A stretch of 64,000 nt of DNA from Nocardia vulneris (GTDB lineage: Bacteria; Actinomycetota; Actinomycetes; Mycobacteriales; Mycobacteriaceae): contig NZ_BDCI01000008.1 of NCBI RefSeq assembly GCF_001613425.1, forward strand, positions 186,001 to 250,000. The letters are read 5' to 3'. Below the pieces are notes generated by a model. That model saw nothing but the letters and a program-made list of their open reading frames with translations. It searched no databases and was not told the DNA's origin. The position numbers and the translations under genes are program-made. Below are positions 25,532 to 38,360 of this stretch, piece after piece; positions within the stretch are counted from its first letter, which is position 1; the number at the start of each line of letters is the position of its first letter.

Positions 25532-27826
25532 TCAGCCGACCGGCTGTTTCACGGTGCTCGGGTGCTCCTGCCCGCGCAAAGCGAACAGCTTGGCGCCTTC
25601 CACATCGATGTCCGGCACGATCTTGTCCAGCCAGGCCGGCATCCACCACGCCCACTTGCCCATCAGCGCGAGCAGCGAGGGAATCAGCACCATCCGCACC
25701 AGGAACGCGTCGAACAGCACGCCCGCCGCGAGCGCGAAACCCATCATCTTCGCGGTGACGTCGGCCTCCAGCAGGAACGAGCCGAACACCGAGATCATGA
25801 TGACCGCGGCGGAGGTGACCACCCGCGCGCCGTGGTGGTAGCCGCTGATCATCGCCTCCTTAGGCGGCTTGCCGTGCACGTATTCCTCGCGCATGCGGGT
25901 CACCAGGAAGACCTGGTAGTCCATCGCGAGGCCGAACACCAAGCCGATCAACATGATCGGCAGGAAGCTGACGATCGCGCGCGGGTCCTGGATCAGGCCG
26001 AGCTTGCCCTCCTGGAAGATCAGCACGGTCGCACCGAAGGTGGCGGCCATGGAGAGCAGGAAGCCGAGCGCGCCGGTGAGCGGCACCAGGATCGAGCGGA
26101 ACACCAGGATCAGCAGCACGAACGCCGCGCCCGCGACGATGGCCATGTACGGCACGATCTTGCTGAGCAGCACGTGGTCGATATCGGCGTAGATCGCGGT
26201 GGTACCGGTGATGCCGTATTTCATCCCGTATTCCGCTTCGAGCCTGCCCTCGGCGTCGCGCGCGTCCCGGACCAGGTCCTTGGTGGTCTGGTCGTTCGGG
26301 CCCGATTTGGGTACGCCGTTGATCAGCGCGCCCTGACCGTCCTGGCTCAACTGCGGCTCGGTCACGTAGTCCATATCCGGGTACGAGGTGAGTTCCGAGC
26401 GCAACGAATTCAACGCGTCGGTGCGTTTGTCCGGCGCGACGCCAGTCAGATCGACGGCGATCTGCAGTACGCCGTTGCTGCCCTCGCCGAACCCGGACGT
26501 GCGCAGTTCGTAGGCCTTCCGGACGGTCGAGGTCTTCGGCATGCTGTCCTCGCCGGGTAGCCCGAGATTCATATGCACCGCGGGCAGGGCGAGCAGGCCG
26601 AGCACCACCACGCTCAGGATCAGCGCCACCGCGGGCGCCTTGCCGATGAGCTGGGCGAAGCGCATGCCGTTGGTGACCGAGTCGTCGTCTTCCGGGTCGT
26701 GCTGCGCGATGACCGGCAGCTTCGGCTTGAACAGGAACCGGCCGAACGCGCCGAGCAGCGCGGGCATCAGCGTGATCGCGGTGAGCACCGCGAACCCGGC
26801 GGCGACCGCGCCGCCGAGACCCATGAAGGTCAAGAATCGAACGCCCACGATGGCCAGCCCGACCAAGGCGATGATGACCGTCAGCCCGGCGAACACCACC
26901 GCCGAACCCGCGGTGCCGAGCGCCGTGCCCGCGGCTTCTTCGGGTGAATCCTGTACTGCCAGTTCGTGTTTGTAGCGGGAGACGATGAACAGCGCGTAGT
27001 CGATGGAGAGCGCGATGCCGATCATCGAGGCGAGGAAGGTGGTGAAACTCGGGATCGACAGGAACGCGGTGCCGAGGAAGATCAGCGAGGTGGCGGCGCT
27101 GAGCCCGACGATCGCGGTGATGATCGGCACGAAGGCGGCGACGATCGCGCCGAACGCCACGATCATCACGACCAGCGCCACCGCCATGCCGATGAGTTCG
27201 GACTTGCCGCTGGGCGCCTGCTGCTCCATCGCGATGGTGCCGCTCATCTCCACCGTCAATCCGGCGGCGCGCGCCTGATCGGCCACGTCGTAGGCCGCCT
27301 TGCGATTGTCGGCGGTGATCTCGGTGAATTCCTTGATGGTGAACGGGACGCTGAAGAAGGCGACGGTCTCGGGCTCGGTCTTTTTGAGCACGTTCAGCGG
27401 TGCGCCGCTGCATTTGGCCGGGTCCGGTTGGGCGACCAGGCAGCCCAGCTGCTCGGTGGCCGTGAGCGGATCGGCGATCGGTTTGCTGTGGTCGACGATG
27501 TCGAGCTGGTTCAGCTTGTCCAGCAGCGCGCCGATGGCCTGCCGGTTCGCCGGGTCGGTGAGCTTCTGCCCGGGTGGCGCGCCGATCACATAGGTTCCCG
27601 TGACGGCGTCGAATTTGAAGGCCGCCGACATGCCGGGGAAGTGCTGGTCGAGAATCTGCGTCGCCCGTTCCGAGGGCAGGTTCGGCATGCTGAAGTCGTC
27701 GCTCATCGGCTCCTTCAGCTGGGTGCCGAGCCCGCCGAGCACCAGGAACAGGGCGATCCAGATGGGCAGTACCAGCCACTTGTGCCGGAAGGCGAACTTT
27801 CCCCACCGGTATAGATACACGGACAC
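25532..27826 (-). CDS. MmpL-family RND transporter, copy A
   Basis: The 764-residue protein has the MmpL layout: one N-terminal membrane helix, a periplasmic domain (about 40-190), five helices, a second porter domain and five more helices. The proton-relay motifs ALSIDYALF and LAMDYQVF are present, one in each half. MmpL proteins move lipids or siderophores across the inner membrane. The GTG start follows GGAGAA. It is closely similar over its full length to the upstream gene at 28029-30323, so it arose by tandem duplication. No MmpS gene is adjacent; an MmpS-like protein is at 54766. Confidence 0.93.
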   Translation of the reverse strand: MSVYLYRWGKFAFRHKWLVLPIWIALFLVLGGLGTQLKEPMSDDFSMPNLPSERATQILDQHFPGMSAAFKFDAVTGTYVIGAPPGQKLTDPANRQAIGALLDKLNQLDIVDHSKPIADPLTATEQLGCLVAQPDPAKCSGAPLNVLKKTEPETVAFFSVPFTIKEFTEITADNRKAAYDVADQARAAGLTVEMSGTIAMEQQAPSGKSELIGMAVALVVMIVAFGAIVAAFVPIITAIVGLSAATSLIFLGTAFLSIPSFTTFLASMIGIALSIDYALFIVSRYKHELAVQDSPEEAAGTALGTAGSAVVFAGLTVIIALVGLAIVGVRFLTFMGLGGAVAAGFAVLTAITLMPALLGAFGRFLFKPKLPVIAQHDPEDDDSVTNGMRFAQLIGKAPAVALILSVVVLGLLALPAVHMNLGLPGEDSMPKTSTVRKAYELRTSGFGEGSNGVLQIAVDLTGVAPDKRTDALNSLRSELTSYPDMDYVTEPQLSQDGQGALINGVPKSGPNDQTTKDLVRDARDAEGRLEAEYGMKYGITGTTAIYADIDHVLLSKIVPYMAIVAGAAFVLLILVFRSILVPLTGALGFLLSMAATFGATVLIFQEGKLGLIQDPRAIVSFLPIMLIGLVFGLAMDYQVFLVTRMREEYVHGKPPKEAMISGYHHGARVVTSAAVIMISVFGSFLLEADVTAKMMGFALAAGVLFDAFLVRMVLIPSLLALMGKWAWWMPAWLDKIVPDIDVEGAKLFALRGQEHPSTVKQPVG

Positions 27827-27982
27827 AGGGTTCTCCTCGCGGTGATCGGGTCGTGCCGGATCGGATCGAGCGACAAGCGCGCGGGCCGACAGCGCCCGCG
27901 GAACTACCGAGCTGGAGAGTCGAACTTCTTCTGAGTCTGCTGCGGACCAGTCACAAGATCAAGAACCGCCGCTGGATATGAC

Positions 27983-28017
27983 TCGGCCCCGCACGCGAAA
28001 TTCGCATGCGGGGCCGA
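27983..28017. terminator. Terminator hairpin between the two mmpL genes
   Basis: TCGGCCCCGC... (27983-27999) pairs almost perfectly with 28001-28017 (one mismatch). It follows the stop of copy B, so the second mmpL may have its own promoter in the 200-bp gap. Confidence 0.8.
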
Positions 28018-28028
28018 ATCGGACCAGG

Positions 28029-30323
28029 TCAGCTGACGGCGACGGGTTCCTTCGCCGGGGTGGCCGAGCGCTGCTGCAACTCGCGCAGCTTGGTGCCCTC
28101 CACGTCGATATCGGGCAGGATCCGGTCCAGCCACTTCGGCATCCACCAGCCCCACTTGCCCATCAGCACCAGCAGTGACGGGATCAGGATCATCCGCACG
28201 ATGAACGCGTCGAACAGCACGCCCGCCGCCAGCGCGAAACCGAACGACTTCGCCGTCACGTCGGTTTCCAGCAGGAACGAGCCGAACACCGAGATCATGA
28301 TGACCGCGGCCGAGGTCACCACGCGGGCACCGTGGTGATAACCGGCGACGACCGCCTCGGTCGGGGACTTGCCCTTGACGAACTCCTCGCGCATGCGGGT
28401 CACCAGGAACACCTGGTAGTCCATCGCGAGGCCGAACACCAAGCCGATCAACATGATCGGCAGGAAGCTGACCAGCGGATGCGGGTCCTCGATCAGGCCG
28501 AACTTGCCCTGCTGGAAGATCAGCACCGTGGCGCCGAAGGTGGCCGCCATCGAGAGCAGGAAGCCGAGCGCCGCGGTCAGCGGCACCAGGATCGAACGGA
28601 ACACCAGGATCAGCAGCACGAACGCGGCACCGGCGACGATCGCCAGGTACGGCACGATCTTGCCGAGCAGCACGTGGTCGACATCGGCGTAGATCGCCGT
28701 GCTGCCGGTGATGCCGTACTCCACCCCGAATTCGGCTTTCAGCTGCGCTTCCGCATCGCGGGCGTCGCTCACCAGATCCTTGGTGGCCTGGTTGTTCGGA
28801 CCGGACTTCGGCACGCCGTCGAGCAGCACGCCCTGCTTGTCCTCGCTCCACTTCGGCGCGGTCACGTAGTCCATGCCGGGGTAGGCGGCGAGCTTGTCCC
28901 GCAACGCCTTGACCGCGGTCTCCCGGACCTCGACCGGCACGTTGGACAGGTCGGCTGCCACGTTCAGCACGCCGTTGCTGCCCTCGCCGAACCCGGCGGT
29001 GCGCAGCTCGTAGGCCTTGCGGATGGTCGAGGTCTTCGGCTGGCTGTCGTCACCGGGCAGGCCGAGGTTCAGTCCGGCGGCCGGTGCGGCGAGCGCGCCG
29101 AGCACCACGACGCTCAGGATCAACGCGACCCACGGCGCCTTGCCGATCAACCGGCCGAAGCGCATGCCCATGGTGACCGAGTTGTCGTCTTCGGGGTCGT
29201 GCTGGGCGATGAGCGGCAACTTAGGCTTGAACAGGAACCGGCCGAACGCGCCGAGCAGCGCGGGCATCAGCGTGATCGCGGTGAGCACCGCGAATCCGGC
29301 GGCGATGGCGCCACCCAGACCCATGAAGGTCAGGAACTGCACGCCGACGATGCTCAGCCCGGCGAGCGCGATGATCACCGTCAGGCCGGCGAACACCACC
29401 GCGGACCCTGCGGTGCCGAGTGCGGTTCCGGCCGCTTCCTCCGGTGAATCCTGTACTGCCAGTTCGTGTTTGTAGCGCGAGACGATGAACAGCGCGTAGT
29501 CGATGGACAGCGCGATGCCGATCATCGAGGCGAGGAAGGTGGTGAAGCTCGGGATCTCGATCGCCGAGGTGCCCAGCATGATCAGCGAGGTGGCCGCACC
29601 GAGGCCGACGATCGCGGTCACGATCGGCACGAAGGCGGCGACGATCGCGCCGAACGCCACGATCATCACGATCAGCGCGACGCCCATGCCGATCATCTCG
29701 GACTTGCCGCTGGGCGCCTGCTGCTTCATCGCGATCGAGCCGCTCATCTCGACGTCGAGCCCGGCATTGCGCGCGTCGGAGGCCACGGCGTAGGCGGCGT
29801 CGCGCTCCTTGTCGGTGACGTCGGTGAACTTCTTGATGGTGAACGGCACATTCAGCACCGCGACCGAGTCGGGCGCGGTCTTGCTGAGCACGTTCAGCGG
29901 TGCGCCGCTGCAGGTCGCGGGGTCGGGGTTGGCCAGGCAGCCCATCTTCTCGGCCGCCTCGACCGGATTCATGACCGGCTTGCTGTGATCGACGATGTCG
30001 AGTTCGCCGAGCTTGGCGATGAACGCGTCGAGCGCGGCGCGGTTGGCCGGGTCGGTGAGCTTCTGCCCCGCGGGCGCGCCGATCACGTAGGTGCCGGTGA
30101 CCGCGTCGAATTTGAAGGCGGCCGAAGCGCCGGGAAAGTGCTTGTCCAGAATGTCGTTGGCGCGCGCCGAAGGCAGATCCGGCATGCTGAAGTCATTGCT
30201 CATCGGCTTGCTCAGCTGCGCGCCGAGACCGCCGAGCAGCAAGAACAGCAGCAGCCAGACGGGTAGCACGATCCATTTCCGGCGGAAGGCGAACTTCCCC
30301 CATCTGTATAGATACACGGACAC
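28029..30323 (-). CDS. MmpL-family RND transporter, copy B
   Basis: The 764 residues have the same architecture as copy A and identical key motifs (ALSIDYALF, LAMDYQVF). Differences cluster in the two periplasmic domains, the part that binds cargo in RND pumps. GTG start with AGGAGA upstream. It is divergent from a TetR regulator across a 201-bp gap that holds a palindrome. The most likely reading is a regulated lipid or drug exporter duplicated in place. Confidence 0.93.
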   Translation of the reverse strand: MSVYLYRWGKFAFRRKWIVLPVWLLLFLLLGGLGAQLSKPMSNDFSMPDLPSARANDILDKHFPGASAAFKFDAVTGTYVIGAPAGQKLTDPANRAALDAFIAKLGELDIVDHSKPVMNPVEAAEKMGCLANPDPATCSGAPLNVLSKTAPDSVAVLNVPFTIKKFTDVTDKERDAAYAVASDARNAGLDVEMSGSIAMKQQAPSGKSEMIGMGVALIVMIVAFGAIVAAFVPIVTAIVGLGAATSLIMLGTSAIEIPSFTTFLASMIGIALSIDYALFIVSRYKHELAVQDSPEEAAGTALGTAGSAVVFAGLTVIIALAGLSIVGVQFLTFMGLGGAIAAGFAVLTAITLMPALLGAFGRFLFKPKLPLIAQHDPEDDNSVTMGMRFGRLIGKAPWVALILSVVVLGALAAPAAGLNLGLPGDDSQPKTSTIRKAYELRTAGFGEGSNGVLNVAADLSNVPVEVRETAVKALRDKLAAYPGMDYVTAPKWSEDKQGVLLDGVPKSGPNNQATKDLVSDARDAEAQLKAEFGVEYGITGSTAIYADVDHVLLGKIVPYLAIVAGAAFVLLILVFRSILVPLTAALGFLLSMAATFGATVLIFQQGKFGLIEDPHPLVSFLPIMLIGLVFGLAMDYQVFLVTRMREEFVKGKSPTEAVVAGYHHGARVVTSAAVIMISVFGSFLLETDVTAKSFGFALAAGVLFDAFIVRMILIPSLLVLMGKWGWWMPKWLDRILPDIDVEGTKLRELQQRSATPAKEPVAVS

Positions 30324-30422
30324 GAAGGGTCTCCTAGCGGTGCTGAGGCGTGATGAATTCAGAGCCGGAGACAGCTACTCGCGGGGTTGCCCTGCCGGCC
30401 CCGCCTCCACTGACGCTTTCTG

Positions 30423-30438
30423 CCTACCGTGCGGTAGG
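30423..30438. promoter_or_regulatory. Palindrome between mmpL and tetR, probable TetR operator
   Basis: CCTACCG-TG-CGGTAGG is a perfect 7-bp dyad with a 2-bp centre. Position between divergent genes and the length fit a TetR dimer site that would repress mmpL, tetR or both. Confidence 0.7.
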
Positions 30439-30524
30439 TAGACTATCCGAGCGATAAGCGGAGGTACAACCTCAATTTCTCCGGCATGGTTAGCCCGGCG
30501 CACTAGTGGTGAGAGGATCATCCG

Positions 30525-31118
30525 ATGGCTGCCCGTTCCACCCCCAACGGCATCGTTGCTGGTCGGGGCACTAAATCCGCGATACGCGATGCCGCGGTGA
30601 AGCTTTTCGGCGACAAAGGATTCGAACAGACGAGTCTGCGTGAGGTCGCCGATGCGGTGGGAATCACAAAGGCATCGCTCTACTATCACTACGCTTCCAA
30701 GCTCGAATTGCTGCACGCCATCATCGATCCGATCATCGACCACCTGCGCTCGGTCGTCGTCGACATCGAGCAGCGACCGCACGACCCGGACACCATCCGG
30801 GACGTGCTGCGGATCTACCTGCGTGGCATGGTGTCGCACCGCGACGCCGGCGCGCTGGTGCTGCGTGACACCGTGACGATCGTCAACGCGGTGGCCGACC
30901 GGCATCCCGATCTCGTCGACGACGACCAGACGCTGCGCGAGTGGCTGGCCGGCCCGGACCCGACCGACGAGGCCAAGCTGCGCGCGAGCGCGGCGCTCGC
31001 GATGCTCGGGGTCGCGTTGATGTCCAAGGAGTTCGCGCCGGGCGCCGACGACAGCCTGGTGGAAGCCACGTTGCTGGACGCGGCGACGTGCGTACTCACC
31101 GCGCGAGATTGCGCGTAG
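30525..31118 (+). CDS. TetR-family transcriptional regulator
   Basis: The 197-residue protein has an N-terminal HTH (IRDAAVKLFGDKGFEQTSLREVADAVGITKASLYYHYASK, split over residues 20-59, with the canonical LYYHY signature). A helical ligand domain follows with one Cys near the C-terminus. It faces the mmpL pair and probably represses it until an exported lipid or toxic ligand binds. The ATG follows GAGAGGA. Confidence 0.92.
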   Translation: MAARSTPNGIVAGRGTKSAIRDAAVKLFGDKGFEQTSLREVADAVGITKASLYYHYASKLELLHAIIDPIIDHLRSVVVDIEQRPHDPDTIRDVLRIYLRGMVSHRDAGALVLRDTVTIVNAVADRHPDLVDDDQTLREWLAGPDPTDEAKLRASAALAMLGVALMSKEFAPGADDSLVEATLLDAATCVLTARDCA

Positions 31119-31164
31119 ATTGCAGCTACTTGACCGGAAACGCCGTACATCGCCAGGAGTCGCT

Positions 31165-31686
31165 GTGCACATCACCGCGAAGGTCGACTACGCGGTGCGG
31201 ACGTTGCTCGAGATCGCCCGCGCATCGCAGTCGAGTCAGGCTCCGTCGGGGCCCGCGCCCGCCGCACCGGCGGCGCCGGTCGTGAAGGCGGACGCGATCG
31301 CGACCGCGCAGGGCATCCCGCCCAAGGTGCTCGAGACGGTGCTCAGCGACCTGCGCCGCGCCGAACTCGTGATCAGCAGACGCGGGCCGGACGGCGGCTA
31401 CTGGCTGGCTCGCCCGGCCGCCGAGATCTCCATCGCCGACGTGATCCGCGCGATCGAGGGCCCGCTCGCGTCGGTGCGTGGTGAGCGTCCGGAGGACGTG
31501 ACCTATTCTGGCGCTGCCGAATCTTTGCAACGCGTGTGGATTGCGCTGCGCGTGAATATTCGTGCGGTACTGGAAAATGTGTCGATCGATGACATAGCCG
31601 ACGGTAGGCTGCCTGGGTTCATTGATGCGCTCACCGAGGACGCGGGCGCATGGGCGCGCAGGGAGCGTCCGCTGAATCAGACCTAG
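31165..31686 (+). CDS. Rrf2-family transcriptional regulator without Fe-S cysteines
   Basis: The 173-residue protein shows the Rrf2 pattern: HITAKVDYAVRTLLEIA, IPPKVLETVLSDLRRAELV, SRRGPDGGYWLARPA and ISIADVIRAIEGPL. It contains no Cys, so it cannot hold the [Fe-S] cluster used by IscR, NsrR or RsrR. An Ala/Pro-rich insert of about 20 residues follows helix 1. The GTG is preceded by AGGAG. It sits alone between tetR and the second ABC pair; its ligand is unknown. Confidence 0.88.
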   Translation: MHITAKVDYAVRTLLEIARASQSSQAPSGPAPAAPAAPVVKADAIATAQGIPPKVLETVLSDLRRAELVISRRGPDGGYWLARPAAEISIADVIRAIEGPLASVRGERPEDVTYSGAAESLQRVWIALRVNIRAVLENVSIDDIADGRLPGFIDALTEDAGAWARRERPLNQT

Positions 31687-31807
31687 CATCCGCTGACTCG
31701 GGATCGGCGCCGGCTGGATTAGAACGAGCGAAATAGCCGCTGCACGTCACCACCTTAGGCGCGAAAAGCGCCCCGACGGGAGGGTATTCATGCTGTTCAG
31801 GAGTCAT

Positions 31808-31823
31808 CGTGACGCGCGTCACG
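31808..31823. promoter_or_regulatory. CRP/GlxR-like palindrome upstream of the second ABC operon
   Basis: CGTGACGCGCGTCACG is a perfect 16-bp palindrome and fits GTGA-N6-TCAC, the core of the CRP-family site in actinobacteria. It ends 25 bp before the ATG of the ABC gene, so binding there could repress. No regulator is encoded nearby. Confidence 0.6.
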
Positions 31824-31848
31824 GCAGCCGGGTAACCTGCGGTCCATC

Positions 31849-33578
31849 ATGCTGATCCGACTGCTTCGCACCTACCTGTACCCCTATCGCACCCAGCTGG
31901 CCGGGGTCGTTGTGCTGCAGCTGATCTCGGTGATCGCGATGCTGTATCTACCGAGCCTCAACGCCGACCTCATCGACAACGGCGTGACCAAGGGCGATAT
32001 CGGCTACATCTGGAGCACCGGACTGCGCATGCTCGCGGTCACCGGCGTGCAGATCGTCGCCTCGGCCTGCTCGGTGTATCTCGGCGCACTGGCGGCGATG
32101 AGCGCGGGCCGCGACTTGCGCGGCGCGCTGCTGCACCGGGTCGGCACCTTCTCCGCGCGCGAAGTCGGCATGTTCGGTGCGCCGTCGCTGATCACCCGCA
32201 ACACCAACGATATTCAGCAGGTGCAGCTGCTCATCGCGATGTCGGCGACCATCCTGGTGATGGCCCCGATCATGTGCATCGGCGGCATCATCATGGCGCT
32301 GCGCGAGGACTTCAGCCTGTCCTGGCTGCTGCTCATCGCGGTGCCGGTGCTCGGCCTGTCGATGGCCTTCATCATCAGCCGGATGGTGCCCGGCTTCCGG
32401 GACATGCAGACCCGCATCGACGAGGTGAACCGGGTGCTGCGCGAACAGATCACCGGCATCCGGGTGGTCCGCGCCTTCGTCCGGGAACGCCAGGAGACCT
32501 GGCGTTTCGGCGTCGCCAACAACGAACTCACCGAGACCGCGCTGCGCGTGGGCAGGCTGATGGCGTTGATGTTCCCGACGGTGATGCTGATCAGCAACCT
32601 GACCGCGGTCGCGGTGATCTGGTTCGGCGGCAAGGCCGTCGACGAGGGCACCATGCAGATCGGCTCGCTCACCGCGATGCTGTCCTACATCATGCAGATC
32701 CTGATGGCCGTCATGATGGCCTCGTTCCTGGCCATGATGGCGCCGCGCGCCGCGGTCTCGGCCGACCGGATCGGCGAGGTGCTCGAGACCGAATCGTCGG
32801 TCGTGCCACCGAAACTGCCGCAGCCGTTCGCGGGTGACCCGGCCGACGTCGAATTCCAGTTCGCCGAATTCGCCTTCCCGGGCGCGGAGAAGCCGGTGCT
32901 CAAAGCCATTCGCTTCCACGTGAAACCGGGCACCACGACCGCGATCGTCGGCTCGACCGGTTCCGGAAAGACCACACTGCTCAACCTCATTCCGCGGTTG
33001 ATGGATGTCACCGACGGCGCGGTGTATCTCGGCGGCACCGATGTCCGGCATGTCGATCTGGAACTGTTGCGCGCGCAGGTCGGGTTGATTCCGCAGAAGG
33101 CTTATCTGTTCTCCGGAACCGTCGCCAGCAATCTGCGCTACGGCAATCCCGACGCCACCGACGACGAACTGTGGCGCTGCCTGGAGATCGCGCAGGCCGC
33201 CGACTTCGTGCGAGAAATGCCGCAGGGCTTGGAAACTCCGATCGCGCAGGGCGGCACCACGGTGTCGGGCGGCCAGCGCCAGCGGCTCGCGATCGCGCGG
33301 GCGCTGGTGAAGGCGCCGCGCGTCTACCTGTTCGACGACTCGTTCTCCGCGCTCGACGTGGCGACCGACGCCCGGTTGCGCGACGCGCTGCGCGCGGTGA
33401 CCAAGGACGCCTCGGTCATCATCGTGGCCCAGCGCATCACGACCATTCGCGACGCGGACCAGATCGTGGTGCTCGAAGACGGCGAGATGGCCGGCGTCGG
33501 CAGCCATGAGCAGCTGATGCGCGACTGCAAGGAATATCAGGAGATCGTCGCATCCCAGCTGAGCGCGGAGGAGGTTCG

Positions 33579-33582
<4 letters not shown>
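31849..33582 (+). CDS. Heterodimeric ABC exporter subunit, degenerate-site half (second pair)
   Basis: The 577-residue protein has a six-helix exporter domain (about 15-300) and an ATPase with Walker A GSTGSGKTT, Q-loop LIPQKAYLF, signature VSGGQRQ and Walker B YLFDDSFSALD. Asp replaces the catalytic Glu after Walker B, and the switch His is Gln (VAQRITTI), so its own site is unlikely to hydrolyse ATP. It overlaps the next gene by 4 nt. The substrate is unknown. This half is distinct in sequence from the pair at 11-14.8 kb. Confidence 0.92.
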
Positions 33583-36919
<3,337 letters not shown>

Positions 36920-36953
36920 CGTGCGCGCACCTGACCGCGCGGCCGAGGACGAA

Positions 36954-37733
36954 TCAGCTGAGTAGCGCGGAGGTCTCGCTGGGCGCGTAGGTCGGCTCGT
37001 GCTTCTTCAGCCACGCGATGACGCGATAGGTGATCGGCAGCACGATGACCTCGGCGAGGGTCTTCCAGAGGAAGCCCACGATCACGTAGTTGACGAACTG
37101 GCTCCACGAGTCGATGCCGATGGCGGTGGCGGCGATCGAACAGAAGATCAGGGTGTCACCGAATTCGCCGACCACGGTGGAACCGATCAGCCGCGCCCAC
37201 AGGTGCTTTTCCTTGGTCTTTTCCTTGATCAGCACCAGCGTCGCGGAGTTCAGCATCTCGCCGACGAAGTAGCCGGCCAGGCCGGCGGCGACGAGCTGGG
37301 GCGTGGTGCCGATGACGGTGCGGAACGCGTCCTGATTCTCGTAGAAGCTCGCGGCGGGCAACTCGATCGCGATCTTGAAGCACACCACGGTCAACAGCAG
37401 GACGCCGAAGCCGTAGTAGATGGCCCGGCGGGCCGATTTGAAGCCGTAGATCTCGCTCAGCACATCGCCGAGGATGTAGGCGAGGGGAAACAGGAACCAG
37501 GCGCCGTCGGTACTGATCGGCAGCACCTCGATCGGGCCGATTTTCACCGAGTGGTCGGTGAAGAACTGCACGCCCTTGGTCGCGCAGATATTGGAGATGA
37601 TCAGGGTTGCCGTGAACAACGCCACGATCGGTGTGTAGTACCCCCGCGCCACCTGGGCAAACGCCGCATGTTCCGGTGCGGGGTGCCCAGGTTCTGGGAC
37701 TTCGGTTTCATTGAGCTGACTCACGGGCTTCAT
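36954..37733 (-). CDS. YhhQ/VUT-family queuosine precursor transporter
   Basis: The 259-residue protein has about six membrane helices and the family's signature blocks: LIISNICATKGVQFF, DGAWFLFPLAYILGDVLSEIYG and GEFGDTLIFCSIA. YhhQ proteins import preQ0, preQ1 or queuine. The ATG at 37731-37733 is chosen because a long upstream extension reads antisense to the DUF4190 gene. It faces tgt tail to tail 34 bp apart, giving an import-and-insert pair. Confidence 0.9.
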   Translation of the reverse strand: MKPVSQLNETEVPEPGHPAPEHAAFAQVARGYYTPIVALFTATLIISNICATKGVQFFTDHSVKIGPIEVLPISTDGAWFLFPLAYILGDVLSEIYGFKSARRAIYYGFGVLLLTVVCFKIAIELPAASFYENQDAFRTVIGTTPQLVAAGLAGYFVGEMLNSATLVLIKEKTKEKHLWARLIGSTVVGEFGDTLIFCSIAATAIGIDSWSQFVNYVIVGFLWKTLAEVIVLPITYRVIAWLKKHEPTYAPSETSALLS

Positions 37734-37762
37734 CCAACCAGGTTGTGGAATACCCTGTAGCA

Positions 37763-38290
37763 ATGACGAATCCCGGCGATTCCGACGAATGGTGGAAACA
37801 GTACGGTGGCCAAGGCGTGTCGCCGGAATCGGGGGCGTCCAGCTCGGTTCCGCAATACCCGAACGCTGAGCAACCATCCGGATACCCGTCGGCGCCGCAA
37901 TACCCGCAGCAGCCCGCCCAGCCGATGACACCCCCACCGCAACCGCAGTACCAGCCGGGGTATCAGCAGCCGACCGCCCAGCCCTATGGTCAGCCGCAGC
38001 CGAACTACGGGTACCAGCCCGCGTATCAGCCGTACGGGATGCCGCAGCAGCAGGGCACCAACGGCATGGCGATCGGCGCGCTGATCTCCTCGCTGGTCGG
38101 CTTCTTCACCTGCGGTATCGGCTCGATCGTCGGCATCATCCTCGGCGTCGTCGCGCTGGGGCAGATCAAGCAGACCGGTCAGGAAGGCCGCGGCATGGCG
38201 CTGGCCGGCATCTGGATCGGCGTCGGCATGATCGTGCTCGCCGTCCTGTGGTTCGTCGTCGTGATCATCGCGGGGGTCAGCGGGGCCTGA
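37763..38290 (+). CDS. DUF4190 membrane protein with Pro/Gln/Tyr-rich tail
   Basis: The 175-residue protein has a long disordered N-terminus (about 1-100) rich in PQYQP-type repeats, and a C-terminal two-helix DUF4190 domain (NGMAIGALISSLVGFFTCGIGSIVG split over residues 103-127; VALGQIKQTGQEGRGMALAGI). The function is unknown; such tails may drive assembly at the membrane. It starts 29 bp from the divergent transporter gene. Confidence 0.85.
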   Translation: MTNPGDSDEWWKQYGGQGVSPESGASSSVPQYPNAEQPSGYPSAPQYPQQPAQPMTPPPQPQYQPGYQQPTAQPYGQPQPNYGYQPAYQPYGMPQQQGTNGMAIGALISSLVGFFTCGIGSIVGIILGVVALGQIKQTGQEGRGMALAGIWIGVGMIVLAVLWFVVVIIAGVSGA

Positions 38291-38304
38291 CCCGCGAAAA
38301 CGTC

Positions 38305-38335
38305 AGGGGCGCACCCGGATATCGGGTGCGCCCCT
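38305..38335. terminator. Bidirectional terminator between DUF4190 and RDD genes
   Basis: AGGGGCGCACCCG (38305-38317) pairs perfectly with CGGGTGCGCCCCT (38323-38335) around GATAT. It lies between convergent genes. Confidence 0.88.
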
Positions 38336-38360
38336 GCTCGCGTACTGCGGCCGATCGGCG

